From Lamellibrachia columna (taxonomy: Eukaryota > Annelida > Polychaeta > Sabellida > Siboglinidae), in contig OY759269.1 of assembly GCA_963662155.1 (NCBI GenBank), positions 16,035,263-16,099,262 on the forward strand: 64,000 bases of DNA, written 5' to 3'. Below, piece after piece: positions 46,430-58,545 of this stretch. The translations under genes were made by a program, and so were the position numbers. Within the stretch, counting starts at the first letter, position 1. The number at the start of each line of letters is the position of its first letter. Below the pieces are notes generated by a model. The model was not told the origin of the DNA. It did not search any database and was given only the letters and a program-made list of their open reading frames with translations.

Positions 46430-48812
46430 AAGGAAACAATCAACACAATTAACACAACACAAAATCCACTCTGGCATTTTATACACTGATATATCCGACC
46501 ACCTCCCAATATTCAACATTTACAACATTTGCAACCTCCGACTTAAACCAGGATACAAAACACTCTACAGACGAAATAAAAGTTAAAAAAACTTAGCGAA
46601 ACTCAAAATAAAATTAAAGTGCACAAACTGGGATGATGTATATAACGAATCTAATCCAGATGCCTCATACAACGCATTCATAAACACACTTAATACTTTA
46701 ATTGATGAATATCTCCCGATTAAAAAATGGGTTGACAAAGGGAATATTAACCTCAAGCAAACACAAAAATATTTGATATAAACATTAAAAAAAGTTCCCA
46801 ACAGTTGACAATGAAACAAACTACAAAACATATAAAAATAAACTGACACATGTAATCAGGCTTTCAAAGAAAAATCATTATAAAAAAAAAAATTATCTCC
46901 AAAAAGGTAATGCAAGGAAATCATGGCAGCTAATTAAAGAAGTCTTGAAATGCAAACCAAAAGTAACAAATCCGAGCAAAAGTTTCACTTTGTTGGACGG
47001 TTCTGAAACATCAAACCCAAAAGACATAGCAAACGGATTTAATGACTATTTTATACATGTGGCGTCAAATCTTGTTAACGACATACCCACTACAGGAGAT
47101 GACCCAACTGAATTTGTTCAAACAAATACTAATAGTTTTTTCTGCCGACCCACAACCCCCGAGGAAATTGTTTCACTATTACGCAACATTAAGTCTAACA
47201 CGTCTAGTGGTTTTGACAACGTTGACAACGTTGAACCACATATTATGCGAGAAATAAGTCCCTAAATAGCTCCTCTACTATTGCATATATTCAACAACTC
47301 TTTTTCTACTGGAGTTGTACCACGTCAACTAAAAATAGCAAAAGTAATTCCAATACATAAAAATAATGATCCGAATAACTTCTGCAAATATAGACCAATC
47401 TCAATTCTGCCATTTTTCTCAAAAATTCTGGAACGTCTTATGTCTAATCGGCTCGAACGCTTATCAGAAGCCCAATACGGTTTCAGGAAAAATATTCCAC
47501 TTACATGGCTCTAATAAATCTCATAGATAAAATATCTAGTGGAACCGATAGCAACTCCTTCAATATAGGTATATTTATTGATCTATCTAACGCCTTCGAC
47601 ACTATAGACCACAATATACTATTCCAAAAACTTAACTGCTATGGTATCAGAGGGCACATACTTACTTGGTTCAGGAGTTACCTAGAGCACATGACACAAT
47701 ATGTCACTTACAACAATGTAAATTCAAATCACAAGACAATGATGTGTGGTGTGCCACAAGGCTCTATAATAGGGCCACTATTAGTTATTCTTTAAATCAA
47801 CGACCTTTGCAACACTTTAACTATTATGACGTTCACTCTTTTTGCAGATGATACCAGTATGCATCTTTCACATCAAAATTTAACTTCACTCATAGACGAG
47901 GTTAATAATGAGAAAAAAAGTAACACAATGGTTTCACACAAATAAACTTTCCCTAAACATTAAAAAACGAACTATATTATATTTACATCAGTAAATAAAA
48001 AGTACAACATCTCATCTCAAGCAATACAGATTAACGGATCGGCCATCCCTCAGGTTAACCTCACCAAATTTATTGGTGTGTATATAGACGAACACTTAAA
48101 TTGGTCAATGCAGTTGAACAAACTGGCAACTAAACTTGCACAAAATATTGGCATACTCTACAAACTTAAACATTTCTTCCCCTCATACATCTTAAAAACG
48201 ATTTACTATTCTTTAGTACTTCCATATCTACAATATTGTACTCCAATATGGGCTAATACATACTCTACAAAACTTAACAAGATCAGAATGCTGCAAAAAA
48301 AGCTGTTAGGATCATTAACAACTCCGATTACCTCGCTCATTCTGAACCGCTTATTATGCGGGACTGGTTGAGAAAGTGTTCGAGTTGATTATACATAAGA
48401 CGTTCCAGAATCATCACTATATTGTTCAACTATTTTTTGGCCTCACGTTGTTATATTGTGCTAGAATGATGGATTACAACCACTTTCTATATGCGTCACA
48501 TTTAATATTATTAACATATTTTTTGCATATACTAACGAATATTCACTATATTGTTCAATTAACTAGTCGTTATATTGTACTAGATTGCTGTAATTTTTTT
48601 ATTTGCTTCATATCTGGTATTATTAACATAACTGCCAACTTGCAGCATCATTCCATGACAAGATTACTATACGTAATCATGGGTGGTTCTCGCAATAAGC
48701 CACTTGGGGTTTCCAGAGAATCTCCTGAGTTACTAAATCAAATTATTTATGACCATACCTGTAACAACATTGTAAATGAGTAACCAAATAAACTCACATT
48801 GATTGATTGATG
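46430..48812 (+). mobile_element. Second non-LTR retrotransposon (Jockey/CR1-superfamily-like) inserted in the first
   Basis: Starts near the endonuclease end (ISDHLPIFNIYN, 46,488-46,525) and continues on the + strand: LINE linker (SWQLIKEVLKCKPK), RT fingers (QLKIAKVIPIHKNNDPNNFC, YRPISILPFFSKILERLMSN), FIDLSNAFDTIDHNILFQKL, CGVPQGSIIGPLL (47,740-47,780), LFADDTS (47,840), the KFIGVYIDEHLNW segment and YILKTIYYSLVLPYLQYC (48,170-48,240). The 3' end is a short TTGATTGATTGATG tail at 48,798-48,812. Frame changes after the fingers, near 47,790 and in the thumb make it inactive. 5' truncated. Confidence 0.85.
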
Positions 48813-49339
48813 AATCCTGTGTAGTAGAAATTGATGGTCATCACCTCCAGGATTCTCTAATGATTCCCATTGTATATGGCCATGGTTAAAATCACGCATT
48901 ATAACACATTCCCCTTGCTCACCTCCCTTATCGCCTTTTGTAATTTTACATATTCCTCTTGTCCTATGTTAGGACTACGATAAACTTCTCCTATTGTTAT
49001 GTTGAGTTCCTGGTAACTATGTTACACCAAATTGCTTCCTCACAATCTGCTTCACTTTTCAATGTTATTTCATATGCTTGGATAGATTCTTTAATATATA
49101 AATTTACTCCAACTCCCCTTCTTTCTCGTCTATCCTTCCTAAACATTACATAGTCTGTCAGTACTAACTCAGCATCTACTATATCTTTATTTGCCCATGA
49201 TTCTGTGATACATATTACACGAGGATCAATATCTGTTACCATAATGTCTAACTCACTTTTTTCATTTGTTGAACATTCTTCCTTTTTCCATCTTTCTTCA
49301 TCTTACCAGCTTTCTCCCTCACATTGCTAATGCTCTCCT

Positions 49340-49470
49340 TTTTCTCACCACCTCAGTTCTCCTCGTTTTCAATACCTCTGCTCTCCTCGTTCTCTCCACC
49401 TCTGCTCTCCTCGGTCTCACCACCTCTGCTCTCATCATTCTCACTACCTCTGCCCCCTTCTTTCTCACCC
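49340..49470 (-). repeat. 30-bp tandem repeat in LINE coding region
   Basis: On the + strand, ACCTCTGCTCTCCTCGTTCTC and variants repeat about four times with period 30. On the - strand they encode ten-residue units (ENDESRGGET, ENEESRGGEN). Confidence 0.8.
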
Positions 49471-49660
49471 TGTCATGTCATCATCAATATAATATGTCTT
49501 AACTCATTTACCTGCTTCTGCAGACATCTCACTGTCTTACACCCCTACACACGAAATTAAAATCATTTGCCTGCACCTCTGCCCACGAATTTGCACACCC
49601 GGACTTTGCAAAGTCTATCCAGCTGTCGCAGCTAGAGCATGTCAAATTACGTTTCGCCTT

Positions 49661-50362
49661 TATTTGGCGTTTGCACGGCGCCATGTTAGAAATTCGATTT
49701 ATATATGTTTATAATCAGTTATATTTATAATTTATACTAGGTATTCTTCACAAAGACTGTTTTTGTGTTGTAATACAAACTTTATGTTATTTTACTTAGG
49801 TCTTAATTACATTTACAACTATTGCCTTGCAACTTATTTTCTATGTAACAGCTGACGACCGACCACAAAACGCAATATGGCTCGCGCTAACGAAATTACA
49901 GTGATCTTCTTTAAATTACACTGAATTAAAACCTACGGCTAACTTTTAACAATAAATGTTGCTAAAACAATATATTCAGGTTCTCAATCTTCAATACGTA
50001 CTAAATTATTTACAATAATATTATGTATCGTATTATGTACCCAATCAACTGACCACAACAAACCTTAATTATCGCTCGCGCTACTGCGTCTTCGGAGATC
50101 TACAATATAAACTACCCTAAATTACTCCTATAGCTAAATTTTAACAGCGACTATTGCCTATACAAGGTCCCTTGCAAGTTTATTTTTACTATACACGTAA
50201 TGATACTCCTTATCAGTTCAATATTCCACGCTTTAGACATATATCTAATCCACCAAATTCAATTTCGTATTCGCCTCAAGATTTCCCAAGATGCACTTCA
50301 ATATAACATATGATTAATAAAGTATGTGTATTATTAGATTTCTAACCAAGCCATCAACTTAC
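49661..50362. other. No gene seen
   Basis: AT-rich DNA between the LINE 5' end and the signal-peptide exon. Confidence 0.4.
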
Positions 50363-50439
50363 ATGTGAGCTTCTCTGACTGCACAGCCATGACTTGGAGG
50401 AGCACAATGATGCTGAATACGATCACTTTTTCCATGGTT
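50363..50439 (-). CDS. First coding exon with signal peptide
   Basis: On the - strand an acceptor (GTATTTTACAG) is followed by AACCATGGAAAAAG, which has a good start context. The exon encodes MEKVIVFSIIVLLQVMAVQS, then EKLT, and ends in phase 1 at a strong donor, T|GTAAGT (50,362). The hydrophobic core and A-V-Q-S cleavage-like region make a clear secretion signal. The exon is too short to show in ordinary ORF lists. The mature protein is not identified; the CTHRC1-like exon 10 kb downstream on the same strand is one candidate partner (phase needs another exon between). Confidence 0.6.
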
Positions 50440-51059
50440 CTGTAAAATACAAATATTCTAAACATAAAACATAATCATGCATTACTACATAAATCTTACA
50501 GTTTATTGTGAAACATTAGAATGACGTGAGAAACTCGTTCAAGCCATTGTAGTCATTGTGTCCGAATAACATATTTAATAGTGTTAGCTGTGTGACATTG
50601 CTTAACGGATAAAATTTGTGAAAGTTGACCAGTAGTTGGCTTTATCGGAAAACGACGTCACGGATGTTCTTCAGCTTATCAAAGTGCATGCTTGTTCTAG
50701 AAACATCCATTTACATCAGCTGAAGAAAGCAATGTTTACTATGGTAGCCTCTTCTAATACGACGATTCCGCTGCAAAGACGATTTTTAATACACATACAA
50801 TGGTTGTGTATCATTTACCGACACATGCAGTGTTTGTTGCACATGTACGTTTAATTGCATTACCATATTGACCAATATAGTGATTTCAAACAAATATATC
50901 GGATGATATGATGATCGACCATCTAGTAGTTAAATATTGCTACACTATCAGTTGACGAATTGTAACATCATTATTGTGTGGTGCCATCCTCTCTCGGAAG
51001 GTCGACTGAAAGCCACCTGTTTAAACTTTCTTATTCTCTAACTCAGTACCACTTTTTCA

Positions 51060-51340
51060 ATCATTGCATTGGCCCCTTCTCCGATATCGCATTATGTTTT
51101 TAAGATTTGTACAATTACCTATCAAGCACTTTCATCCAAGCAACCAATTATTTGCATTCACTACAATACAACCCAGACAGCTTGGATCATTTAATTATAA
51201 TCTACTTTTTGTTCCCAGTGTTAAGAAAAATTTCGGAACTAGAGCTTTTTCAGTTGCTGCACCGACTCTGTCGATCTCACTTCCTGTCAGTGTTAAGTCT
51301 GTAGGAAATATAACAAACATTTCGCCGTAAACGAAACACT
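51060..51340 (+). mobile_element. LINE 3' coding tail fragment
   Basis: Frames read ALPLLRYRIMF-like sequence, then TFIQATNYLHSLQYNPD and, after a frame change, FVPSVKKNFGTRAFSVAAPT with SISLPVSVKSVGNIT. The F-G-x-R-A-F-S-V-A-A-P ... L-P-x-S-V-K-S ending is typical of LINE RT proteins. Confidence 0.7.
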
Positions 51341-52150
51341 CATTTGTTTAAACTTGCATAACCTCCATAGCTCGCCGACGTACTAATCCAACTGTTTACA
51401 ACTGGAACTGCTTATTGATTAGAAACTGTTTAACCCCTTTTGTGCGCTGACGAGTAGTTTGGGTCTCCTGAGGATTTCAGCGCAGCAGAAGTATTTTATA
51501 TAATATTATTATTACTTTATTATTATATTATTATTTCAAATCCACGTCTTGATGCTATCTGTCCATGAGGCTCTTGGTCATCCCCTGCCTCATTTTCCTT
51601 CCACAATTCCCATAAACACTTGTTATGTGCAATATTATTTCCCGGTATAGGTTTTTGGTATATAACATGTCGACGTAATATATAATGCGTAATGCGTGTG
51701 CGGATGTGTAGCAGCAATACGTAGTACAGTAAAACGTTACATAATAAAGTGCATGCTTAGTTTCACACGTCGTGCAAAGAGTCGGTGTAAATAAACAAAA
51801 CGAAATATAATTTATTTATTTGAAAACTGCTAACTAAATATGCATTGATTATTGAACATGAACAATAATATACTGTGCATGCTCCTCTACTTTAACACCA
51901 GAGCGTGCAACAAAGAACAAAATAACTTGCTGTTTAAATGTTCGTACTTACCCCAAACTCGAGCGAAACACCTTTGCTGTCGTGCTCTGTTGCAACTTGA
52001 CAATTTCCTGAAAATGTGCCGAATTTATACTCTCACCGCATTGTTCTGAATCGCATAAATCTCATAACGAAGCAATTCTCCGCTGCCAAGTTTGCCACAT
52101 CCTTAATGATTACGTGCTCATTTACATGTTGCGCCAAGATTGAATGTCAT
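51341..52150. other. No gene seen
   Basis: AT-rich DNA. Short open frames at 51,523-51,717 (-) and 51,852-52,049 (+) show no domain. Confidence 0.35.
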
Positions 52151-52159
52151 TGTTACACT

Positions 52160-52900
52160 GTGGCACTATTTAAATGAGATAGATGGTAGCTGTATGTATT
52201 TACTGCATTGATTATACATTTAAATGTAATTACACTTACATTTTCACATTTATTATCATTAAGTCAATTTGTGAAATATTTCCAAGGCACCAAAACGACA
52301 TTCTAAGAAAATAACTAATATGTCAACCAGTGGAGTGTTTTTCTGCCAAACATTTTGGCGATGTGGTGTTGTGATTAAAGGAATTTGTGGCACTGAACTT
52401 TTTCTATTTAAATTAGATAATTATTTAAATGAGATTGATAGATACTGCTATGGAAATAAATATCCATATAATTCATCTTACATATTCATATTGATCATTA
52501 TTACACCAATTTGCTAACCAGTTTCCAGACGCCTAAATTACAGCTTTCTTACAAACTAATACATGGGAAACACAGTTGTGTTTGGCAATGTGACGTCATG
52601 ATTGAAGGGTTATTGGGGCACTGGACATATCTGTAATTTAACTGATATAATCATTTAAATGAGATTGATAGAAGCGGGAAGTATTTACTGCTTTGAACAT
52701 GAGTTTGAATATAAGTAATCTTAACTTGCAATATTTATTATAATTAATCCAATTTTTGGCAAATATAATGTAGACACTGTAGTATTGTAATGCATGTTTA
52801 AACGGCATTTATGTATGTATTTATGTATGATTTTAACTCATTCTCATTTAATGAAATTCAGCGCGCTGATGGTGTTACACAATGTGTACATCTCAACTAT
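52160..52900. repeat. Repeat family B, several diverged units
   Basis: Units containing TTTAAATGAGATWGATRG, a TATTTACTGC core, and ATTTATTATMATTA occur at about 52,165, 52,425 and 52,655. The last unit continues with AATCTTAACTTGCAATATTTAT and GTAGACACTGTAGT and is closely repeated at 56,880 and 61,800. Confidence 0.75.
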
Positions 52901-53308
52901 AAGTATTCTTAGTAAGTTAATTAGTTATTTTATGTTATTTTACATAAACCTAATATGTACTTACGGTTATACTTTGCTAATTACTATACATGTTGTCCTA
53001 ATGCATCCTTGAATAAATTAGATGAAACATATGTATCGATCGTTGTTATATTGCATCGTATTATAGTTTACCCACACCATGTTCGTACATAGAGACGATA
53101 GAGTGTGCCACGTATTCATACGTTGAACGTTGTATGTATGTCCCAGCTGACCATTGAAGTGAAATCTCCTGAATATGTACAACATTGTCTGAAGTCATTA
53201 GTCAGTCGTCTCACAGTCGAACTGAGTTTGATGTTTTTTTCTTGACGCTTACAACTGAAATATCTGACATCGTTGCCCGTACACAGAACACATTTCAGAA
53301 ATATCGAT

Positions 53309-53862
53309 CGCAAGTGAGTGAGTTAGTGAGTGAGTGATTGTTATAGAGAATTTGTTAGTGAGTGAGTGAGTGAGAGAGTGAGTGAGTGTGTGAAAGAGTG
53401 AGTGATTGAATGAGTGAGTGAGTGAGTGAGTGAGTGAGTGAGTGAATGAGAGATTAATAGTTATAGAGAGTTTGATGTTGAGTGAGTGAGTGAGTGAGTG
53501 AGTGCATGAGTGCGTGAGAGTGAGTGAGTGAGTGAGTGGGTGATAGAGAGAGAGATAGATAGTGAATGAGTAGGTGGGTGGGTGAGTGAATTAGTTAGTG
53601 AGTGAGTAAATGTGAGATAGAGAGAGAGTGAGTGAGTGAGTGAGTGAGTGAGTGAGTGACTGACTGAGAGAGTGAGTGAGTGAGTGAGTGAGTGAGTGAA
53701 TGATTGTTATAGAGAGTTTGTTAGTGAGTGAGTGAGTGAGTGAGTGAGAGAGTGAATGAGTGAGTGAGTGATTGCGTGAGTGAGTGATTGTTATAGAGAG
53801 TTTGTTAGCGAGTGAGTGAGTGAGTGAGTGAGTAAGTGAGTAAGAGAGAGTGAGTGAATTAG

Positions 53863-53905
<43 letters not shown>

Positions 53906-53985
53906 GTTAATGAGTGATTGAGTGATTGAGTGAGTGAGTGAGTGAGTGAGTGAGTGAGTGAGTGAGTGAGTGAGTGAGTGAGTAT
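53309..53985. repeat. (GAGT)n degenerate satellite with GATT sub-block
   Basis: About 680 bp of GAGT/TGAG tetranucleotides broken by ATTGTTATAGAGAGTTTGTTAG-like spacers at four places (near 53,337, 53,457, 53,703 and 53,791), a (GATT)n block at 53,867-53,905, and a clean GAGT run to the end. Confidence 0.95.
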
Positions 53986-54009
53986 ATTAGATTACGTAGT
54001 TGCTTCGTT

Positions 54010-55060
54010 TTCAGCTGGAGGGGTAAATCATGATCAGACCACAAACGAAATAACGTTAAGTGTGAAGGCATTCACGCGACATGGATAATGTAACAAACAT
54101 CTGAAGACATGTTCAAGTTAATGACCACGGCCGTACTTGATATGTGCAGCTGTGTTTTATTGTTAAGCTTTAGAACAACAGCTATTCTAACTATGGCGAA
54201 GATTGCATCAATTATATGCTAGTACGACGTTAACTATGAATGTGGTGTGCGTCTGTGGGCGAATATTATATCAATTAACTACCCGTGATATCGTCAAAGA
54301 TCAATTTCGGTTTTCCGGCGGTAGCTTCGCTTTACTGTGAATGATTAAGGCGGTTGTGACAGAGCTAGAAGCAGTTAGGTTGCGTGTGGTTGTGGTATGA
54401 TTAAGGCGGTTGTGACAGAGCTAGAATCATTTAGGTTGCGTGTTGTTGTGGTAACTGCGCATGCGTGTGTGCGTGCATGTGTGCTTGCGAAAAACAGTTG
54501 TAAAACGGCCAGTTATTGACATCATCTGCATCGTCAAGTGGTGCCGTCTCCCCACAGAAGATCGCCACTGATATCTACACTGTCATATTGCACAGTTCCC
54601 TCAAATAGTTCAGGTCTTCGCATATGCTCTTTGATCACATAGAAAAAAAGGTTTTGCAATTTCGTAGGATGCAGACAAATCATCCAGCTGCAAGAGCATT
54701 CAACATAAAAACATGTTGAAAGCAAGAAGCGACCGAGACGAATCGATGATGTTACAGAGACACTAGGAAAATACAATCTCACATCGGCCCAGGCCTGCCA
54801 ATTACTGTTGAACGATATTTATTCTCCCCGTGACGCTTCAATGCAGCAACGTCTATAACTATCGCATATTATATATTTTAAACGCAATCAATTTGTATGG
54901 TTGACAAAGCAGCTAGCTTGGTGCACTGTTGAATATTCCTTATTTAGCTTAGCAATGTGATTTTAAGACTGAATACCATTATGGCACTGGGCATTTAAAC
55001 AATTTAATAACATAGTTATTTAAACAAGATTGATAGTAGATTGATGTATTTACTGCATTG
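54010..55060 (+). repeat. Repeat family A, copy 1
   Basis: Starts with GCTGGAGGGGTAAATCATGATCAGACC and contains GCATTCACGCGACATGG, TGACCACGGCCGTACTTGA, GCGAAGATTGCATCAATTAT, GTGGTGTGCGTCTGTGGGCG, CGGTAGCTTCGCTTTA, TGGTGCCGTCTCC and TTGGTGCACTGTTGAATATTCC. The 54,345-54,400 part has a local 63-bp duplication (GATTAAGGCGGTTGTGACAG). No coding sequence. Confidence 0.9.
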
Positions 55061-55289
55061 ATTATACATTTAAATGTAACAAACTAAATAATAGTGTGGC
55101 ACACCACAGTATTTTATTTAAATTAGATAATTATTTTAATGAGATTTATATTTACTGCTATAAAATAATATCAATATCATGTATCTTAAATTTCCATATT
55201 TATTATCCTTAAACCTATTTGCGCAACAGCTCCCATACACCTAAATTACAGCTTTCATATAATATAATTAATATGAATCCCAGTCGTGT

Positions 55290-55620
55290 TTGTGTTTGGC
55301 GTTGTGCCACAAGCTGCAAGTTTGTGAAAACAACTGGGTTCGACGAATAACAAGAACAAAGAGGGTGGACAGAAGAAGGATGAACGACCTGAGGAAAGAG
55401 GTTGGGATGCAATGCATCCTAAGAGAAAGGTTAGTGAGAAGCAGGATGAGATGGGCCGGCCACTTGGTGAGGATGAATGAGGCAGGAAAAGGGGAAGGCC
55501 AACGCTGAGATGGGAGGACTGTGTGAGGAGGGATATGAGAAGGTCGGGGGAGGATGAAAGATGGAGAGATGGGTGGCCTATAGATAACTATGGGAAAATA
55601 GATCAGAACGAGTGGCTCGA
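55290..55620 (+). mobile_element. RTE-like LINE 3' coding tail
   Basis: The frame reads LCHKLQVCENNWVRRITRTK and then RRRMNDLRKEVGMQ and RSRMRWAGHLVRMNEAGKG. The W-A-G-H-L-V-R-M block is the C-terminal signature of RTE/CR1-type LINEs. Downstream, with frame changes, the R-W-E-D-C-V-R-R-D-M-R segment follows (TGGGAGGACTGTGTGAGG). It sits between two repeat-A copies, and its last 3' part (CTACTGTACCTGACCCTCGCC, 55,622) is duplicated at 56,742. Confidence 0.75.
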
Positions 55621-55759
55621 CACTACTGTACCTGACCCTCGCCCCACGAGCAGGGAACAAGGAGGACGAATACATTATGACATTGAACCCTTTTTTAGAT
55701 TAAATTATATAACTACTTAAATGGGGCTGATAGTAGTTGGCAGTATTTATTGTTATTAA

Positions 55760-56720
55760 AAGGGTGACGGCATTCACGCGACATGGGTGCCATAACAACA
55801 AGACGCGGGTTGTTGGCGATCTGAAGACGTGTTCAAGGTAGTGACCACGGCCGTACTTGAGATGTGCAGCGGTGTTTTCTTGTTAAGTTTTAACACAACA
55901 GCTTTGCTAACTTATGACTATGGCAAAGATTGCATCAATTATATGCTAGTACAACGTTAACTTTGAATGTGGTGTGCGTCTGTGGGCGAATATTATATCA
56001 GTAAACTACCTCGGCATACATCAATTGAGGTTTCCAGCGGTAGCTTCGCTTTATTGTGTATGATTAAGGCGGTTGCGACAGAGCTAGAATCAGTTAAGTT
56101 GCACGTGGTTGATGTAACTGTGCATGCGTGTGTGCGAGCCTGTGTGCTTGCGAAAAATAGTTATAAAAACGACGAGTTATTGACTACGTCATCCACACTG
56201 TCACGTGGTGCCGTCTCCTCGCAGAAGATCGTCACTGATATCTACACTGTGTTGTTGAACAATTCCCTCAAATATTTCAGGTCTTAGCATGTGCTCGGTG
56301 ATCACGTAGATAAAAATGGTTTTGCCTTTTGGTCAGGAGGCAGACAAATCATCCAGCTACAAGAGCATTCAAAATTAAAATATGCTGAAAGAAAGGAAGA
56401 AGCGGCCGAGAAGACGACGGATCGATGATGTAACAAAGACACTAGGAAAATACAATCTCAAACCGGCCCAGGCCTGCCAATTATTGTTGAACGTCTATAC
56501 GTAAATGTCCTTAAATATCGCTTATTATATTAACAAAAACGCAATCAGTTGCTATGGTTGACAAAGAAGCTAGCTTGGTACACTTTTGAATATTCCTTAT
56601 TTAGGTTATCAATCTGATTTTAAGACTGAATACCATTGTGGCACTGGGCATTTAAACATTTTAATGACATAATTATTTAAACAAGATTGATAGTAGATTG
56701 ATGTGTTTACTGAATGTGTT
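55760..56720 (+). repeat. Repeat family A, copy 2
   Basis: Matches copy 1 along most of its length at an offset of about 1.7 kb: GGCATTCACGCGACATGGG, TGACCACGGCCGTACTTGA, GCAAAGATTGCATCAATTAT, GGTGCCGTCTCCTCGCAGAA, CAATCTCAAACCGGCCCAGG and AGCTAGCTTGGTACAC are in order. Confidence 0.9.
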
Positions 56721-56739
56721 ATATATTTATAATACAATA

Positions 56740-57780
56740 CTGTACCTGACCCTCGCCCCACGAGCAGGGAACAAGGAGGACGAATACATTATGACATTGG
56801 ACCCTTTTTTAGGATGAATTATATAACTACTTAAATGGGACTGATAGTAGTTGGCAGTATTTACTGTTATTAAAATAAAATGGAATACAATTAATCTTAA
56901 CTTGCAATAGTTATTATAATTAATATAATGTTGTTATAAATCAACTGTAGACACTGTGTAAACAATTTATAAACTGCAAGATGCAACCATTTAACTCTTT
57001 TGCTTTGGTAATTTAAGCGAAATAGAGCCACTGCATTACAAATACTTCTCTGACCCAGTAGAACGCCAACGGAGACTTTTTCAGGCCACGATGAAATTTC
57101 GTATGATGGTGGTGTTATATAATGTGTTGGATTTCTGGTGGGGGTGTTGAATTGTATTTGTATGAATAACATTCTTATTTTAGTATTTCTCGTTTCCGTT
57201 GTTTCCCTTCAGGAACGCCATTTGTTCAATTATGTGCTACGTTTAATTTACATTGCAATAAAGCAATACAAATGTAAAACTTTAATCAATGAGACACTGC
57301 TGTACTAGATATTCCATCCTCAACTGATTTAGCAAATCTAGTTCTAATCTAACATTGTATAATTGTACAATGTGCGGGTCAATGCCTCTCATTGGGCGCG
57401 ACATCCATCATGTCGCAGATCACATGACAAAGTTACGAAATTCCACCAATGGTGAAATTCAGAGTTTTTAGCGTTTCCATTTCACTTCACTTAATGTTTG
57501 ACAAAACATTAAGTAATTTAATAGTTTGTCTGATGATTTCACACACAACTACATATAAAAGTTGCACAAACGAGCTAGCATGATGCAATTTATATTAGGA
57601 AAGTTTGAATTTTCGCAAAAGGAATTTGAATGAGACAAACAAAGGAGGAGGGACCTTTTAGTGAAGATTTACTACTCCGTACATAGCTTGTACACACGTG
57701 TCGGCCGCGGGTGGCAAGTCTATGTCGAAATTATGGATCGTCCACTATGACTCAAGTTTGTAAGGATATGTGTAGGTAAT
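56740..57780 (+). repeat. Repeat family B/C block, copy 1
   Basis: Begins TACTGTACCTGACCCTCGCCC and continues with AATCTTAACTTGCAATA, TATAATGTGTTGGATTTC, ATTGGGCGCGACATCCATCA, TTCCACCAATGGTGAAATT, GTTTGTCTGATGATTTCACA and TACACACGTGTCGGCCGCGG. The same order returns at 61,800-62,790. Confidence 0.9.
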
Positions 57781-57964
57781 TTAACACCGCAAAACCAGAT
57801 GATGGAACGAGTGTGCGTTAGTGCTTCGACATATGTCACTTAAACTTAAAGGCGGCAGCTTAACTTTATTCGTAGAATAGGTTTCTTTAAAAAATAGATT
57901 AAGCTATTTTATAGTCACGAGTAACCTAGTTGATATTTTTAATGTTACATTGATAATGTTACAT

Positions 57965-58181
57965 AATTGTTAGCACCTTCAAGACGAGTCCCGCGAAAGC
58001 CGTCGAAGAGAATGCAGAGAGAGAAAGAGAGAGGGAGAGAGAGAGAGGGAGAGAGAGAGAGAGGAGAGAGAGAGAGAAGTGAGAGAAAGAGGAGAAAGAG
58101 AGAGAGAGAAGACAGAGAGAAGAGAGACAGAGAGAAGAGAGAGAAAGCGACAGAGAGAAGAGAGAGAAAGCGACAGAGAGA

Positions 58182-58228
<47 letters not shown>

Positions 58229-58325
58229 TAAGAGAGAGATAGTCGTTTAACGCCATAACAATTCGTTTTATTGTTAACGCCTTGAAGACGAGTCCCTTGA
58301 ACGCCGTCGACGTTGTACATGTGAT
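57965..58325. repeat. (GA)n-rich array flanked by a direct repeat
   Basis: A purine array of GAGA/AGAGAAAGCGACAGAGAGA units spans 58,014-58,236. It is flanked by CACCTTCAAGACGAGTCCCGCGAA (57,973) and CGCCTTGAAGACGAGTCCCTTGAA (58,280), both followed by GCCGTCGA. Confidence 0.9.
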
Positions 58326-58545
58326 ATGCAGCAACACAAACACGCAGCACAAAGTTTGTGTCGTCTAGAAGAATAAAAAACAGTGTCAAACTAAAATTTT
58401 TTACTAAAGTGTCACATGCAACTACGCTAGTAATATGGTAATGTTAAGTATGTGGTGGTATGTGTCTGGAGGCAAAGATTATATCAATAAAGTACCCGTG
58501 ACTTCGTAGTACATGAATTAATTTTCACAAGAAGCGGATTGTCGG

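Noticed and set aside
51523..51717. Exon of the CTHRC1-like gene (a W-rich stretch around KCLWELWKENEAGDD)
   Set aside because: The resemblance is too slight, the frame has no acceptor near the start, and it lies upstream of the signal-peptide exon on the same strand.
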